Positions 1 through 8,401 are shown, counted from the first letter of the stretch. The stretch is 50,186 nt of DNA from Solirubrobacterales bacterium (GCA_025450195.1 JANWHW010000004.1:1-50186), one strand, 5' to 3'. Program-made: numbers and translations. Notes: generated by a model from the sequence alone, not told the origin.

Positions 1-3
1 CCG

Positions 4-1008
4 TCAAGAGCCAAGCTGAGCGCGAACCTCATCGCAGAGGAGCGGGACCAAGTCGTCGAACGCGACATCGGTGGAAAACCCCGCGGCACGTTTGTGCCCA
101 CCGCCGCCATACCGCCGAGCGATTGCCGACACATCCACCTCACCGTCGCTGGAGCGCAGGCTGACCTTGCGGGCGGTGCGTCCGCGATCGCCGAGGTCGC
201 GGATCAAAGCCGAGACCTTGGCGCCCTCGACCGAGCGCAGGTGGTCGATGATCCCCTCGGTCATCTCCTCGCCGGCGCCGCTCTCGGCGTAGTCGGCTGC
301 CGTGACGTAGGCAAGCACTACAGAGTCGTCGCAATGCCGCTCGATGCCTTCCAGCGCACGCGAGACAAGGCGCAGCTTCTCGATTGGAACGTGCTCGTAG
401 AGCCGGCGATGGGTGTCGTCCACGTCCACCCCGGCTTCGATTAGCTCCGCGGCGATCTGGTGGGTTCGCGCCTTTGTGTTCTCGTACATGAACTTTCCGG
501 TGTCGGTCACCATCCCCACATAGAGGGCAGAGGCGATCTCCGGCGTGATCTTCGCCCCCAGCAGCTTCGCCAGCTCGTAGACGATCTCGGCGGTGCAGGA
601 AGCATCGACGTCGACCAGGTTGACGTCGCCAAACAGCGTGTTGTCATGGTGATGGTCGATGTTGATGACGAAGCTGTCGCCTTCGGTCAGGAAGTCGACC
701 GGCATCCGATCGATGTTGCCGCAGTCGAGGAAGACAACCGCGCGGTCCGCCATGTCGACCGGGGGCTCGTGAAAGACCTCCTCCAACGGCAGAAAGCGAT
801 ACTCGATCGGCAGCGGGAACTCCTTCGCTGCCATGAACATCACCGAGTCCTTGCCGAGCTGCGTAAGGAGGTGGTGCATGCCCAGCAGCGAGCCGAGGGC
901 GTCGCCGTCAGGCCCCTCATGGGCGGTGAGCAAAAACCGGCTCCGGGTGCGAACCTCCTCAGCGACCCGGTCGAGGGCCGTAGCGCTTACATCGGTCACT
1001 TTGCTCAT
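4..1008 (-). CDS. nrnA: DHH/DHHA1 phosphoesterase (NrnA-like oligoribonuclease / pAp phosphatase)
   Basis: This 334-residue protein belongs to the DHH/DHHA1 family, whose NrnA members degrade short RNA oligonucleotides and dephosphorylate pAp in the cytoplasm. The sequence shows the first metal motif (HEGPDGDALGS, near residue 30), the DHH motif (NIDHHHDN, near residue 116) and a C-terminal DHHA1 glycine loop (GGGGHKRAAG, near residue 303). The length is normal for the family. The ATG is preceded on the minus strand by AAAGGAAAAG, a fair ribosome site. It is the last visible gene of the rimP-nusA-infB-rbfA cluster, a usual place for this family. The stop codon lies three bases inside the window edge, so the gene is complete. 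Some relatives act on c-di-AMP derivatives; sequence alone does not settle the substrate. Confidence 0.9.
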   Translation of the reverse strand: MSKVTDVSATALDRVAEEVRTRSRFLLTAHEGPDGDALGSLLGMHHLLTQLGKDSVMFMAAKEFPLPIEYRFLPLEEVFHEPPVDMADRAVVFLDCGNIDRMPVDFLTEGDSFVINIDHHHDNTLFGDVNLVDVDASCTAEIVYELAKLLGAKITPEIASALYVGMVTDTGKFMYENTKARTHQIAAELIEAGVDVDDTHRRLYEHVPIEKLRLVSRALEGIERHCDDSVVLAYVTAADYAESGAGEEMTEGIIDHLRSVEGAKVSALIRDLGDRGRTARKVSLRSSDGEVDVSAIARRYGGGGHKRAAGFSTDVAFDDLVPLLCDEVRAQLGS

Positions 1009-1016
1009 CTTTTCCT

Positions 1017-1077
1017 TTCGCGCTTCGCTCGCGGCGCGAAATCACAGATATGGACGCTTGCTCGCTCCGCGCTCATA
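1017..1077 (-). repeat. Family B interspersed repeat, copy 1 (between rbfA and nrnA)
   Basis: This spacer shares an aligned pattern with copies near 5413, 13509, 17057 and 25083: a CGCTTCGCTC block, a GCGAA block, a core ATCACAGATATGGACGC (ATCAGATATGG-like), and CGCTCA at the end. On the minus strand the CGCTCA end contains the rbfA stop codon TGA. The other end forms a TTTCGCGC/GCGCGAAA hairpin next to the nrnA ribosome site. Confidence 0.6.
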
Positions 1078-1411
1078 GCTCCTCGTCGAGGAGACGCGAG
1101 ATTCGCATCCCCTTCTCAGCCGTGTCGTCGTAATGGAACGAGAGGCTGGGCGTACGCTTCATGCGGGTCTCAGCGGCGATCTTGGACTGGATCACGCCGT
1201 GTGAGGACTGCAGAGCGGCCAGCGTGCTCTGACGCTCCTCCTCATTGCCGAGGACGCTTACGTGCACCTTGGCGGTGCGGAGGTCTGGGCTAGTTTCAAC
1301 CGATGTCACGGTGACGAAGCCAATCCGAGGATCGCTCAAATCGGCGCTGATCGCTGAGCCGATCACCTCGCGGAGCACCTCATTGATGCGTCGCATGCGA
1401 GGCGTGGCCAT
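1073..1411 (-). CDS. rbfA: Ribosome-binding factor A
   Basis: RbfA is a late 30S assembly factor that binds the 5' helix of 16S rRNA. The 112-residue product has the KH-like RbfA pattern: MRRINEVLREVIGSAI at the start, then DLSDPRIGFVTVTSVETS and a run resembling TAKVHVSVLG. The open frame extends further upstream inside infB, but the extension is a low-complexity Arg/Ser shadow. The ATG at 1411 begins the conserved part and lies 10 bases after the infB stop. It is co-transcribed with rimP, nusA and infB, the standard ribosome/transcription cluster. Confidence 0.93.
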   Translation of the reverse strand: MATPRMRRINEVLREVIGSAISADLSDPRIGFVTVTSVETSPDLRTAKVHVSVLGNEEERQSTLAALQSSHGVIQSKIAAETRMKRTPSLSFHYDDTAEKGMRISRLLDEEL

Positions 1412-1421
1412 CTTATGCCAC

Positions 1422-3716
1422 TTACTCCAGGGTCTGCTCGACCTGCTTGGTCCTGAAGAGCTCGAGCACGTCGCCCTCCTTGACGTCGGCGTAGCCCTCG
1501 AGCACGATGCCGCACTCCTGGCCCTCTTCGACTTCCTGCACGTTCTCTTTGAAGCGGCGCAGGGAGCCAAGTTTGCCGTCCCAGATCACCGTGCCCTCTC
1601 GGACCAGGCGGACGCTGGCATCGCGGGCGACCTTGCCCTCGGTGACGATGCAGCCCGCGATCCGCCCGACCTTGGAAGCCTTGAAGGTCTGTTTGATTTC
1701 GGCCTCGCCCAGGATCTCCTCGACCTCGACCGCCTCCAGCAGCCCCTCCATCGCATTCCGGAGGTCTTCGGTGATTTTGTAGATGACCGAGTAGGTGCGA
1801 ACGTCGACGCCCTCGCGCTCGGCGGCGCGCCGAGCGTCGGCCAAGGGTCGAACGTTGAAGCCGATGATGATCGCTTCGGAGGCCGAAGCGAGCATCACAT
1901 CGGACTCGTTGATGCCGCCAGTCTGGGAGTGGATGATGTTGATCCCGACCTGCTCCTGGGGAACTTTCGCGATCTCGTCCTGAAGCGCCTCCAGCGAGCC
2001 GGCAACGTCGGCCTTGAGCACGATGTTGAGCTCCTTGATCTCCCCCTCCTGCACCTTCGAGAAGACCTCCTCGAGGCTGACCTTGCGTGCCTGGCGTCGC
2101 GCCAGCGCCTCGGTCTTGAGGCGGGTTGCGCGCTCCTGGGCAAGCTGCCGGGCGCGGCGATCGTTCTCAACCGCCTGGACGAACTCCCCGGCCTCGCAGA
2201 CCCCATCGAAGCCGAGCACCTCGACGGGCATTCCCGGCCCGGCGGTCTCGACCCGCTCGCCGGTGAAGTCGTGCATGGCCCGCACCCGCCCCCACTGCGA
2301 GCCGGCCACCAGCGCGTCGCCGATCTCGAGCGTGCCGCGCTGAACGAGGATGCTGACCACCGGCCCACGGCCGGGGTCGAGCTGGGACTCGATCACCGTC
2401 CCCGAGGCGTCGGTGTCGGGGTTTGCCCCCAGCTCCTCCAGCTCGGAGACCAGCAGGATCATGTCGAGCAGGTTCTCGAGCCCGTCGTGGGTCTTGGCGG
2501 AGACGTCGCAGTAGACCGTCTCGCCCCCCCACTCCTCGGGGTTGAGGCCGTCGGACGCGAGCTCGTTGCGAACCCGGTCCGGCTGCGCGCCCTCCTTATC
2601 GATCTTGTTGACCGCGATCAGGATCGGCACATCCGCCGCGCGGGCGTGGTCGATCGCCTCTTTGGTCTGCGGCATGACGCCGTCGTCGGCGGCGACCACG
2701 ACCACGGCGATGTCGGTGACCTTGGCGCCGCGGGCGCGCATCGCAGTGAACGCGGCGTGGCCCGGGGTGTCGAGAAAGGTGATCGTCCTTTTGTCGTGGT
2801 GGACCTGGTAGGCGCCGATGTGCTGGGTGATGCCCCCGGCCTCGCCCGCCGCCACCTCGGTCTCGCGGATCGCGTCGAGCAGCGAGGTCTTGCCGTGGTC
2901 GACATGGCCCATGATCGTCACCACGGGTGGGCGATCGACCAGGCTCTCCTCGGAGTCTTCGAACTCCGGCGCCGCGATCTCCTCCTCGGCGGCAGTGACG
3001 ATCTCGATCTTGCGGTCGTACTCCTCGGCGATCGCCCTGACCGAATCGTCGGTCAGCGTTTGCGTGAGGGTCGCCATCTCCCCCATCGTCATCAGTTTCT
3101 TGATCACCTCGGCGCTGCCGAGGCCGAGGAGCTCAGCCACCTCGCGCACGGTGGCGCCGGACTGCACCTTGGTCGCCTCCGGCTCCGCCGGGGCCTCGGT
3201 TTTGAGCGGTGGCTCCTCGAGCAACGGCCGGCGGCGGCGACCGCCGCGGCGGCGGGGCGGGCGCTGCGGCGGCGGGCCGCCCATCTGATCGCGGCGCGCC
3301 GCCTGCGAATCGATCACCACGCGGCGCTTCTTCGCCGCGCCCGCTCCGCCAGGGGCCGCTTTCCCCTCGGGCGACCGGACCGGGCCTTTGGCTGACTTCC
3401 CCGGCGTGGCCGCTGGTTTCGCAGCTTTGCCGCTCTTCGGACCGGTCGCCTGCTTGGCGGCCGCCTCGGAGGCAGGCGGCGATGCTTTGGCTTCTGCCTT
3501 GGACTTCTGCTTGGGCTTCGGTTTCGAGGCCGGTGCTTTCCCCGTCGGGGGGCTCCCATCCCCCTTCGCAGCGGAAAGGGCCTTCAACGCGTCTGCCTCG
3601 TCAACACTGGATGCGGCGGCCTTCGCCTCAATCCCGGATGCCTTCAGCGCGGCAAGCAGCTCCTTGCTGGACAGGCCCTGGGCCTTGGCAATCTCATGCA
3701 CCCGCTTTTTGGCCAC
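1422..3716 (-). CDS. infB: Translation initiation factor IF-2
   Basis: IF-2 is the GTPase that brings initiator tRNA to the 30S subunit and promotes subunit joining. This 764-residue form has an N-terminal IF2N-like helix (residues 1-50), a Lys/Ala/Pro-rich linker with an Arg-rich stretch ([11 protein letters not shown], near 153-163), a second IF2N domain (about 187-240), and the GTPase domain with G1 GHVDHGKTS (270-278), DTPGHAAF and NKID. The C-terminal domains end in [12 protein letters not shown]. The start is GTG: the nusA stop TAG and this GTG share one base (TAGTG), so translation is probably coupled. The linker is shorter than in many actinomycete IF-2 proteins. Confidence 0.96.
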   Translation of the reverse strand: MAKKRVHEIAKAQGLSSKELLAALKASGIEAKAAASSVDEADALKALSAAKGDGSPPTGKAPASKPKPKQKSKAEAKASPPASEAAAKQATGPKSGKAAKPAATPGKSAKGPVRSPEGKAAPGGAGAAKKRRVVIDSQAARRDQMGGPPPQRPPRRRGGRRRRPLLEEPPLKTEAPAEPEATKVQSGATVREVAELLGLGSAEVIKKLMTMGEMATLTQTLTDDSVRAIAEEYDRKIEIVTAAEEEIAAPEFEDSEESLVDRPPVVTIMGHVDHGKTSLLDAIRETEVAAGEAGGITQHIGAYQVHHDKRTITFLDTPGHAAFTAMRARGAKVTDIAVVVVAADDGVMPQTKEAIDHARAADVPILIAVNKIDKEGAQPDRVRNELASDGLNPEEWGGETVYCDVSAKTHDGLENLLDMILLVSELEELGANPDTDASGTVIESQLDPGRGPVVSILVQRGTLEIGDALVAGSQWGRVRAMHDFTGERVETAGPGMPVEVLGFDGVCEAGEFVQAVENDRRARQLAQERATRLKTEALARRQARKVSLEEVFSKVQEGEIKELNIVLKADVAGSLEALQDEIAKVPQEQVGINIIHSQTGGINESDVMLASASEAIIIGFNVRPLADARRAAEREGVDVRTYSVIYKITEDLRNAMEGLLEAVEVEEILGEAEIKQTFKASKVGRIAGCIVTEGKVARDASVRLVREGTVIWDGKLGSLRRFKENVQEVEEGQECGIVLEGYADVKEGDVLELFRTKQVEQTLE

Positions 3717-5401
3717 TACGCTTGCTCTGCCTCCTCAGCCGCCGGCTCCGCCTCATCTGCGGGCTCTTCGGGCGACCCCTCTGCCTCGTCGGCCTCTTCT
3801 TCGGAGTCCGCGTCAGAGGGGTCTTCGACACCTTGGTCCTGAGGCTGCCCCTCCTCCGACGTCTCATCCGCGGGTGGCGACGCAGGGGGTACCTCCCCCG
3901 AGGAAGCTTCAGCCACCGCAGGGGGAGATGGGTCCCCTGCGTCGACAGGACCTGCGGCCGAAGCGTCAGGATCGCCGGAGGGAGCCTCAGGGTCCTCCGT
4001 GTCGACCTCCTCGACGGGGTCCTCCTCTGGCTCCACAAACTCCGCTTCGGCGCGCTCGACAATCTCGGCGACCTGGCCCGCATCGGCGTCGGGATCGGCC
4101 AAGACCTCGACCTCAGCCTCGGCAAGCGGCGCCAAGACGACGAGCTGATTGGTTTCGAAGCGACTCAGGGCCTGATGCTGTGGTAGCCCGCAGAAGGACG
4201 AATCGGCAATCGTGGCGTTAGGGCAGCGGCGCCCGGTGGACATCACTGCCATGCAGTGCCCATCGGAAGGCTCCTCGCCCGCGTACTCGATGTCCTCGTC
4301 CTCCTGGGCAAACTCGGTCTCTGACTTGATGTCAACGCGCCAACTGGTCAGCCGAGCGGCAAGGCGAGCATTCTGCCCATCACGACCAATCGCAAGCGAA
4401 AGCTGGTCGTCGGGGACGATCACCGTCGCCTGGCGCTCCTCGTCATCCACGATCACCTCGCGAACCCTGGCAGGCGAGAGCGCCTTGGCCACGAAGCGAG
4501 CGGGCTCGTCGTTATGGGGAATGATGTCGATCTTCTCGCCGCGCAGCTCCGAGACGACCATCCGCACCCGCGAGCCGCGCGGTCCAACGCAAGCGCCCAC
4601 CGGGTCGACGCCGTCGGCATGTGACACGACGGCGATCTTCGAGCGGTAGCCGGGCTCGCGAGCGACGCCGACGATCTCGACCAGCTTGTCGGCAATCTCC
4701 GGAACCTCGATTTCAAACAGCTTCTTGATCAATTCCGGGCTGCGCCTCGAAACGACGATGGCGGGACCTTTGGTCGAGTCGGAAACGTCGGTGATCACGG
4801 CCTTGACCCGCATTCCATGGTCGTAGCGCTCGTTGTAGACCTGCTCGGACTTCGGCAACAAGGCCTCAACCCGCTCGCGCAGCTGTACCAGCGTGTATCG
4901 CTTGTCGGATTGCTGGATGATCCCGGTGATCAGCTCCCCCACCCGGTCCTGGTACTCCTCGAACATCATCATCCGTTCGGCTTCGCGGATTCGCTGGAGG
5001 ATCACCTGCTTGGCCGTCTGGGCGGCGATGCGCCCGAAGTCGTCGGGAGTTACGTCGCGAGTTGTGATCTGAGACTCATAGGGCGCGATCATCGCCGGGT
5101 CCAGCTCTGGCTCCTCGGGCTCCCGAACCTCCCCCGTTTCGGGGTCGATCTCGCGTTCCTCCTCCTGTGCCTCGGCAGCCTCGGCGAGGAGCTTCTCCTC
5201 CAGCTCAGGCGGCAGGATCAGTTCGAAGACGCGGAAGTCCCCGGTCTCGTGATCGAGGTCGACGCGGGCGTATTTCGCGGCCCCGGGGGTCTTCTTGTAG
5301 GCCGAGAGGAGCGCATCGGCAAGAGCGTCCATCAGCGTGTCGGCCGCAATCCCCTTCTCCTGCTCGAGCGCCTTGATTGCGTCGACGATCTCTTTGCTCA
5401 C
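3716..5401 (-). CDS. nusA: Transcription termination/antitermination factor NusA with acidic C-terminal tail
   Basis: NusA binds RNA polymerase and nascent RNA and controls pausing, intrinsic termination and antitermination. The 561-residue product starts at a GTG that overlaps the rimP stop (GTGA) and follows an AAGGGGGG ribosome site. Domains in order: N-terminal domain with an acidic insertion (about 70-105), S1 (about 195-262), KH1 and KH2 (about 263-360, with AIGRDGQNARLAARL). Two things are unusual. A cysteine/histidine cluster (C383, C393, C404, H409) follows KH2. After it comes a long Glu/Asp/Pro/Ala tail (about 420-561) that contains family A repeat peptide (about 483-511). A longer in-frame upstream start would run through rimP and is rejected. 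Confidence 0.95.
   Translation of the reverse strand: MSKEIVDAIKALEQEKGIAADTLMDALADALLSAYKKTPGAAKYARVDLDHETGDFRVFELILPPELEEKLLAEAAEAQEEEREIDPETGEVREPEEPELDPAMIAPYESQITTRDVTPDDFGRIAAQTAKQVILQRIREAERMMMFEEYQDRVGELITGIIQQSDKRYTLVQLRERVEALLPKSEQVYNERYDHGMRVKAVITDVSDSTKGPAIVVSRRSPELIKKLFEIEVPEIADKLVEIVGVAREPGYRSKIAVVSHADGVDPVGACVGPRGSRVRMVVSELRGEKIDIIPHNDEPARFVAKALSPARVREVIVDDEERQATVIVPDDQLSLAIGRDGQNARLAARLTSWRVDIKSETEFAQEDEDIEYAGEEPSDGHCMAVMSTGRRCPNATIADSSFCGLPQHQALSRFETNQLVVLAPLAEAEVEVLADPDADAGQVAEIVERAEAEFVEPEEDPVEEVDTEDPEAPSGDPDASAAGPVDAGDPSPPAVAEASSGEVPPASPPADETSEEGQPQDQGVEDPSDADSEEEADEAEGSPEEPADEAEPAAEEAEQA
3867..3956 (-). repeat. Family A palindromic repeat, copy 1, inside nusA
   Basis: About 90 bases are nearly identical to copies at 9418-9507 and 43402-43487. 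The copy carries GGGTGGCG at one end, a central GAGGAAGCTTCAGC block, ACCGCAGGGGG, and a CGACAGGACC end. The arms are inverted (CGCAGGGG against CCCCTGCG). On the minus strand it encodes a Pro/Ala/Ser linker containing [10 protein letters not shown], in the same frame as the copy in the pyrK/pyrD gene. Confidence 0.8.
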
Positions 5402-5706
5402 TGGACCCCCCTTGGTTCGCCTTCGCTGGCTCGCGAAGAATCGGAAACGGACGCGGGCTCGCTTGCGACCGGCGTGGCATTGCGATTGCGATGCTTGGGC
5501 CCTGGCGAGGAAACCTCCAGCGAGAAGTCGGCAAGAAGGTGGCCGAGGTGCTTGGTGACGCGTTCGCAAAGCGCCAGGTCAACGCCGTCGGGGTGATCGA
5601 TGTACAACCGCAGCGCCTCTGAACCGGGGCGCTCGAGAGCGACCAGGTCGAGCTGCGAATCGAGCTCGCTGAGCTGTTGCTGGATGTTTTGTTGGAGGTC
5701 TGCCAT
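5398..5706 (-). CDS. rimP: Ribosome maturation factor RimP, lacking the C-terminal domain
   Basis: RimP helps 30S maturation. This frame gives only 102 residues, where the family usually has about 150 or more. Residues 1-70 match the N-terminal domain, including DGVDLALCERVTKHLGHLL and the family signature LEVSSPGP. The C-terminal SH3-like domain that should follow is absent. Instead there is a low-complexity tail (KHRNRNATPVASEPASVSDS, then more) whose DNA is a family B repeat. The gene then ends overlapping the nusA GTG. The ATG at 5706 is chosen because conservation begins there and the region upstream is leader and terminator DNA. Function is likely impaired or altered, or this lineage uses a short RimP. 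Confidence 0.75.
   Translation of the reverse strand: MADLQQNIQQQLSELDSQLDLVALERPGSEALRLYIDHPDGVDLALCERVTKHLGHLLADFSLEVSSPGPKHRNRNATPVASEPASVSDSSRASEGEPRGVQ
5413..5472 (-). repeat. Family B interspersed repeat, copy 2, inside the rimP 3' end
   Basis: The copy aligns with the other family B copies: GTTCGCCTTCGCTGGCTCGC, then GAAGAATCGGAAACGGACGC, then a GCTCGC block. Unlike copies 1, 3 and 4 it is read as protein, forming the tail of the shortened RimP. Confidence 0.55.
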
Positions 5707-5719
5707 ACGGTTTGGGGCG

Positions 5720-5744
5720 AAAAAAAAGTGGGCCAGGCCCACTT
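5720..5744 (-). terminator. Intrinsic terminator / probable attenuator in the rimP-nusA leader
   Basis: The minus strand reads AAGTGGGCCTGGCCCACTT, a perfect 9-bp stem, followed by a run of eight Ts. It ends 13 bases before the rimP ATG. There is no room for a normal promoter between the T-run and the gene, so polymerases serving rimP must read through it. This suits an attenuator better than a plain coaBC terminator. NusA itself stimulates such terminators, and B. subtilis nusA is known to be autoregulated this way. Confidence 0.85.
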
Positions 5745-5777
5745 CTCGACTCACATAGTGACGAAAAAGCTCTTTTG

Positions 5778-5783
5778 AGTATA
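5778..5783 (-). promoter_or_regulatory. Candidate -10 box (TATACT) for the rimP-nusA-infB operon
   Basis: TATACT on the minus strand would start transcription near 5771, giving a leader of about 65 bases that contains the terminator at 5720-5744. No good -35 box is visible at the usual distance, so this rests on the -10 box and position. Confidence 0.45.
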
Positions 5784-5792
5784 GCCCGCCAA

Positions 5793-5882
5793 GCGTGAGG
5801 GGAGACAGTCCCCTCCCCGGACTCGCAGCCCTACGGGCTGCTCTGAGTATCCGCCCGCTGAGAGGACTGTCTCCCCTCACGC
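5793..5882. repeat. Nested inverted repeat at the coaBC 3' end
   Basis: A perfect 19-bp inverted repeat (GCGTGAGGGGAGACAGTCC at 5793-5811 and its complement at 5864-5882) encloses a second perfect hairpin (GCAGCCC-TAC-GGGCTGC, 5825-5841). The coaBC stop codon lies inside it, so the element supplies the last CoaBC residues. It has no T-run and is not a classical terminator. Its architecture resembles the palindrome inside recJ. Confidence 0.8.
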
Positions 5883-7099
5883 AGAGCAGCCACTCTGTCC
5901 AAGATTACGTCGGCGATTTCGTCCTTCGAGGCCCTAGGAACAGGGGTCTCTGAGGACGAGTCGACGAGGGTCACTGCGTTGTCGGCGCTCTCAAAGCCGA
6001 TCGATGGATCGGACACGTCGTTGAGGACGATCAAGTCGGCCCCCTTGCGCGAGAGCTTCTCCTTTGCGCGCTCGACGCCGCCTTCGCCGTGCTCGGCAGC
6101 AAAGCCGACGATCGTCTGATCCTCTGATCGTGCCGCAGAGAGACCAGCGAGAATGTCCTCAGTCGGCTCCAGATGCAGATCGAGGCCGTCATAGCGCCTC
6201 AGCTTCGCGGAGGCAACCTCCGCGGCGCGGAAATCAGCAGGGGCGGCCGCCATCAGCAAAACGTGAGCCGAAGGGAACTGAGCGCGGGCAACCTCGGCAA
6301 GCTGGGCTGAAGTCTCAACGTCGATACGACGAACCCCAGCGGGCGCCTGGAGGGTCACATTGGCGGCAATCAGGGTGACGTCGGCGCCGCGCCGGGCGGC
6401 GGCCACGGCAAGCGCCAAGCCCATCCGCCCGCTAGAGCGATTGCCGAGGAAGCGAACCGGGTCAATCGGCTCTCGGGTGCCGCCGGCCGTGACCAATACT
6501 CGCAGCCCGTCCCAGGGACGATCGCCGCCTGGCAGCACCGCTTCGAGTCGCTCCAGCAGTCGCACAGGATCGGGCAGCCTGCCCCGGCCGAACTCACCGC
6601 GAGAGGCCAGCCGTCCCTCATCCGGCTCGATGACCGCGATGCCTCGTTCTTTCAATGTCGCCAGGTTGGCCTGGGTGGCCGCGCTCGCATACATCCGATC
6701 GTTCATCGCGGGAGCAACGAGGCGTGGTGCCGTGCAAGCAAGAAAGCTGGTCGTAAGCATCGAATCCGCGAATCCACTGGCCAACTTGGCCAGGGTGTTG
6801 GCGGAGGCGGGCGCGATCAGATAGGCGTCGCAGTTCGCGGCGACCTCGAGGTGGCCGATCGGGTCGTGCTGCGGCTGCGGGTCGCCGGGAAAGGCGCCCC
6901 GCAGCGGATCGTGCTCGAACTCCGATTTCAGGACGGGGGCGCCGACGATGCCCTCGAAGGAAGCGGCGCCCACGAAGCGCCCTGCTGCCTCGGTCATCAC
7001 GACCCGCACTCCGTGGCCGGCCACGGTGGCCAGTCGCGCCAGCTCCAAAGCCTTATAGGCGGCGATCCCACCGCTTACGCCAAGCAGGACTCTGGCCAT
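5831..7099 (-). CDS. coaBC: Bifunctional phosphopantothenoylcysteine decarboxylase/synthetase
   Basis: CoaBC joins cysteine to 4'-phosphopantothenate (CoaB) and decarboxylates the product to phosphopantetheine (CoaC, FMN-dependent) in coenzyme A synthesis. The 422-residue product has the N-terminal flavoprotein domain (GVSGGIAAYKALELAR at 7-22, PASANTLAKLASG near 98, PAMNDRMY near 130) and the C-terminal CTP-dependent synthetase domain (VTAGGTREPIDPVRFLGNRS, near 205-224). It follows rpoZ by 36 bases in the usual actinobacterial order gmk-rpoZ-coaBC. The last residues, SSQRADTQSSP, are encoded by the inverted repeat at 5793-5882 and are probably not part of the folded enzyme. Confidence 0.96.
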   Translation of the reverse strand: MARVLLGVSGGIAAYKALELARLATVAGHGVRVVMTEAAGRFVGAASFEGIVGAPVLKSEFEHDPLRGAFPGDPQPQHDPIGHLEVAANCDAYLIAPASANTLAKLASGFADSMLTTSFLACTAPRLVAPAMNDRMYASAATQANLATLKERGIAVIEPDEGRLASRGEFGRGRLPDPVRLLERLEAVLPGGDRPWDGLRVLVTAGGTREPIDPVRFLGNRSSGRMGLALAVAAARRGADVTLIAANVTLQAPAGVRRIDVETSAQLAEVARAQFPSAHVLLMAAAPADFRAAEVASAKLRRYDGLDLHLEPTEDILAGLSAARSEDQTIVGFAAEHGEGGVERAKEKLSRKGADLIVLNDVSDPSIGFESADNAVTLVDSSSETPVPRASKDEIADVILDRVAALREGRQSSQRADTQSSP

Positions 7100-7135
7100 C
7101 TTGTTCCTCCTGAAAGTACTGCTGCCGCTGAAGCG

Positions 7136-7369
7136 CTAGGCGCGGTACTCGTATTTGAGCTTGTTCTCGGCGAGCTCTTCCAGCGCCATCGAGAGGTAGT
7201 TCCTCTCGCTGTTGGTCTCAACCATCGGCGGCGGGTATTCGCCGAAGCTTCCCTCGCTGATGTTGTGGAAGTAGCTGTTTATCTGGCGCGCTCGCTTCGC
7301 CGAAACGACAACCGCGGCGTAGTGCGAGTCGGCGTTTGCGAGAAGCTTGTCTACTCGTGGTTTGATCAT
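7136..7369 (-). CDS. rpoZ: RNA polymerase omega subunit
   Basis: The 77-residue product matches the small omega subunit that helps assemble RNA polymerase around beta'. Family features are the IKPRVDKLL start, the conserved VVSAKRARQINSY helix and a LSMALEELAENKL end. Its ATG overlaps the gmk stop as ATGA, so the two are translationally coupled. Position between gmk and coaBC is the standard one. Confidence 0.95.
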   Translation of the reverse strand: MIKPRVDKLLANADSHYAAVVVSAKRARQINSYFHNISEGSFGEYPPPMVETNSERNYLSMALEELAENKLKYEYRA

Positions 7370-7944
7370 TCGGCTTCGGAGTGTAGAGGTAGACCGAGCT
7401 CGGTGCGCACGATCTCCTCCAATTCTCCGGCCGCCCGCATGAGATCGTCGTTGACGATTCGGTACGCGAACTCGTCCTGGGCCGCCAGCTCTTGCTCTGC
7501 TACCTCGAGCCGGACATCGATTGCCTCGGCGCTATCCGTCCCCCGAGCTCTCAGGCGCTCCCGCAGGATCCCGGGGCTGGGGGGTGCGATGAAGACCTGA
7601 ATGGACTCACGCATGGCGGCTCTCACCTGCCTTGCTCCCTGCACCTCGATCTCGAGCACCACCGAGTGGTCCGCGGCAAGCTGATCGCGCACCTCGGAGC
7701 GCAGGGTGCCGTACCGGCTGCCGCTATAGGTGGCGAACTCGAGAAAGTCATCGGCTTTTACCCGTCGATCGAACTCCTCGGCGCTGAGGAAGTGGTAGTC
7801 ACGGCCACCGATCTCTCCATCGCGCGGCTGTCTGGTCGTTGCCGAGATTGAGAGCTCGAGGCCCGACACCCGCCTCAGCAGCTCAGCAATCAGCGTCCCC
7901 TTGCCGACCCCGCTGGGCCCAGTGATCACGAATACTTTGGACAT
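7366..7944 (-). CDS. gmk: Guanylate kinase
   Basis: This enzyme phosphorylates GMP to GDP with ATP. The 192-residue product begins at MSKVFVITGPSGVGKGTL, whose P-loop GPSGVGKG lies at residues 9-16. Other guanylate-kinase signatures follow: SATTRQPRDGEIGGRDYHF and EIEVQGARQVR. A start 26 codons upstream is open but adds nothing conserved. The gene overlaps rpoZ by four bases and follows mihF. Confidence 0.96.
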   Translation of the reverse strand: MSKVFVITGPSGVGKGTLIAELLRRVSGLELSISATTRQPRDGEIGGRDYHFLSAEEFDRRVKADDFLEFATYSGSRYGTLRSEVRDQLAADHSVVLEIEVQGARQVRAAMRESIQVFIAPPSPGILRERLRARGTDSAEAIDVRLEVAEQELAAQDEFAYRIVNDDLMRAAGELEEIVRTELGLPLHSEAE

Positions 7945-8058
7945 AAGCAACCGGCAAAAACCAAGCAGATTGGCCGGACGCAGGGAGTTTCGGTCATCGG
8001 ATAGCGCCTCGCACGCGAGCAATCGAGGACGCCAGCTGCGCCGGCTTGCAGCAGCCCG

Positions 8059-8391
8059 TTAGCGGCGAAGCTGGGAGACCAGCTCGGCCCGCTGCCGCTC
8101 GGAAAGGCCCCCGATCGTCTTCGATGGGGAGATCCGGCACTGGTTGAGTATCCGATTGGTCTTCACGCGGCCGTACTTTGGTACGGCGAGAAGCATGTCA
8201 AAGACCTTCGCTGTCATCACGTACTCCGGTGGGTCCAACAGCAGTGCGTGGATGTTCGCCTTATTGGCTTTCAGGTCTTTCTTCAGCTTGGCGCGAGCCG
8301 TGCGGATGTCATTGGCTCGTTTCAGCGCATCCATCCGCTGATCCAGCGACCTCTCGGGGGCCGCGGCAGAGGTCTTGACTGGGACAGGCAT
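8059..8391 (-). CDS. mihF: Actinobacterial integration host factor (mIHF)
   Basis: mIHF is a DNA-bending nucleoid protein found in actinobacteria and unrelated in fold to E. coli IHF. The 110-residue product has the basic helical N-half (RTARAKLKKDLKAN) and a C-terminal helix-two-turn-helix region (LLAVPKYGRVKTNRILNQCR, then SERQRAELVSQLR). Length and layout fit the family (about 105 residues). The gene lies directly upstream of gmk, the conserved arrangement. A good promoter lies 11 bases before the ATG, so the message is nearly leaderless. Confidence 0.92.
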   Translation of the reverse strand: MPVPVKTSAAAPERSLDQRMDALKRANDIRTARAKLKKDLKANKANIHALLLDPPEYVMTAKVFDMLLAVPKYGRVKTNRILNQCRISPSKTIGGLSERQRAELVSQLRR

Positions 8392-8401
8392 GTGGGCGGC
8401 G

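Noticed and set aside
1245..3395. A 716-codon plus-strand open frame opposite infB, and similar long frames opposite carB, secDF and relA
   Set aside because: They are antisense shadows of clear genes; high GC makes such frames common, and they show no domain of their own.
5707..5880. A longer RimP starting near 5880
   Set aside because: The added region contains the coaBC end palindrome, a promoter box and an intrinsic terminator.
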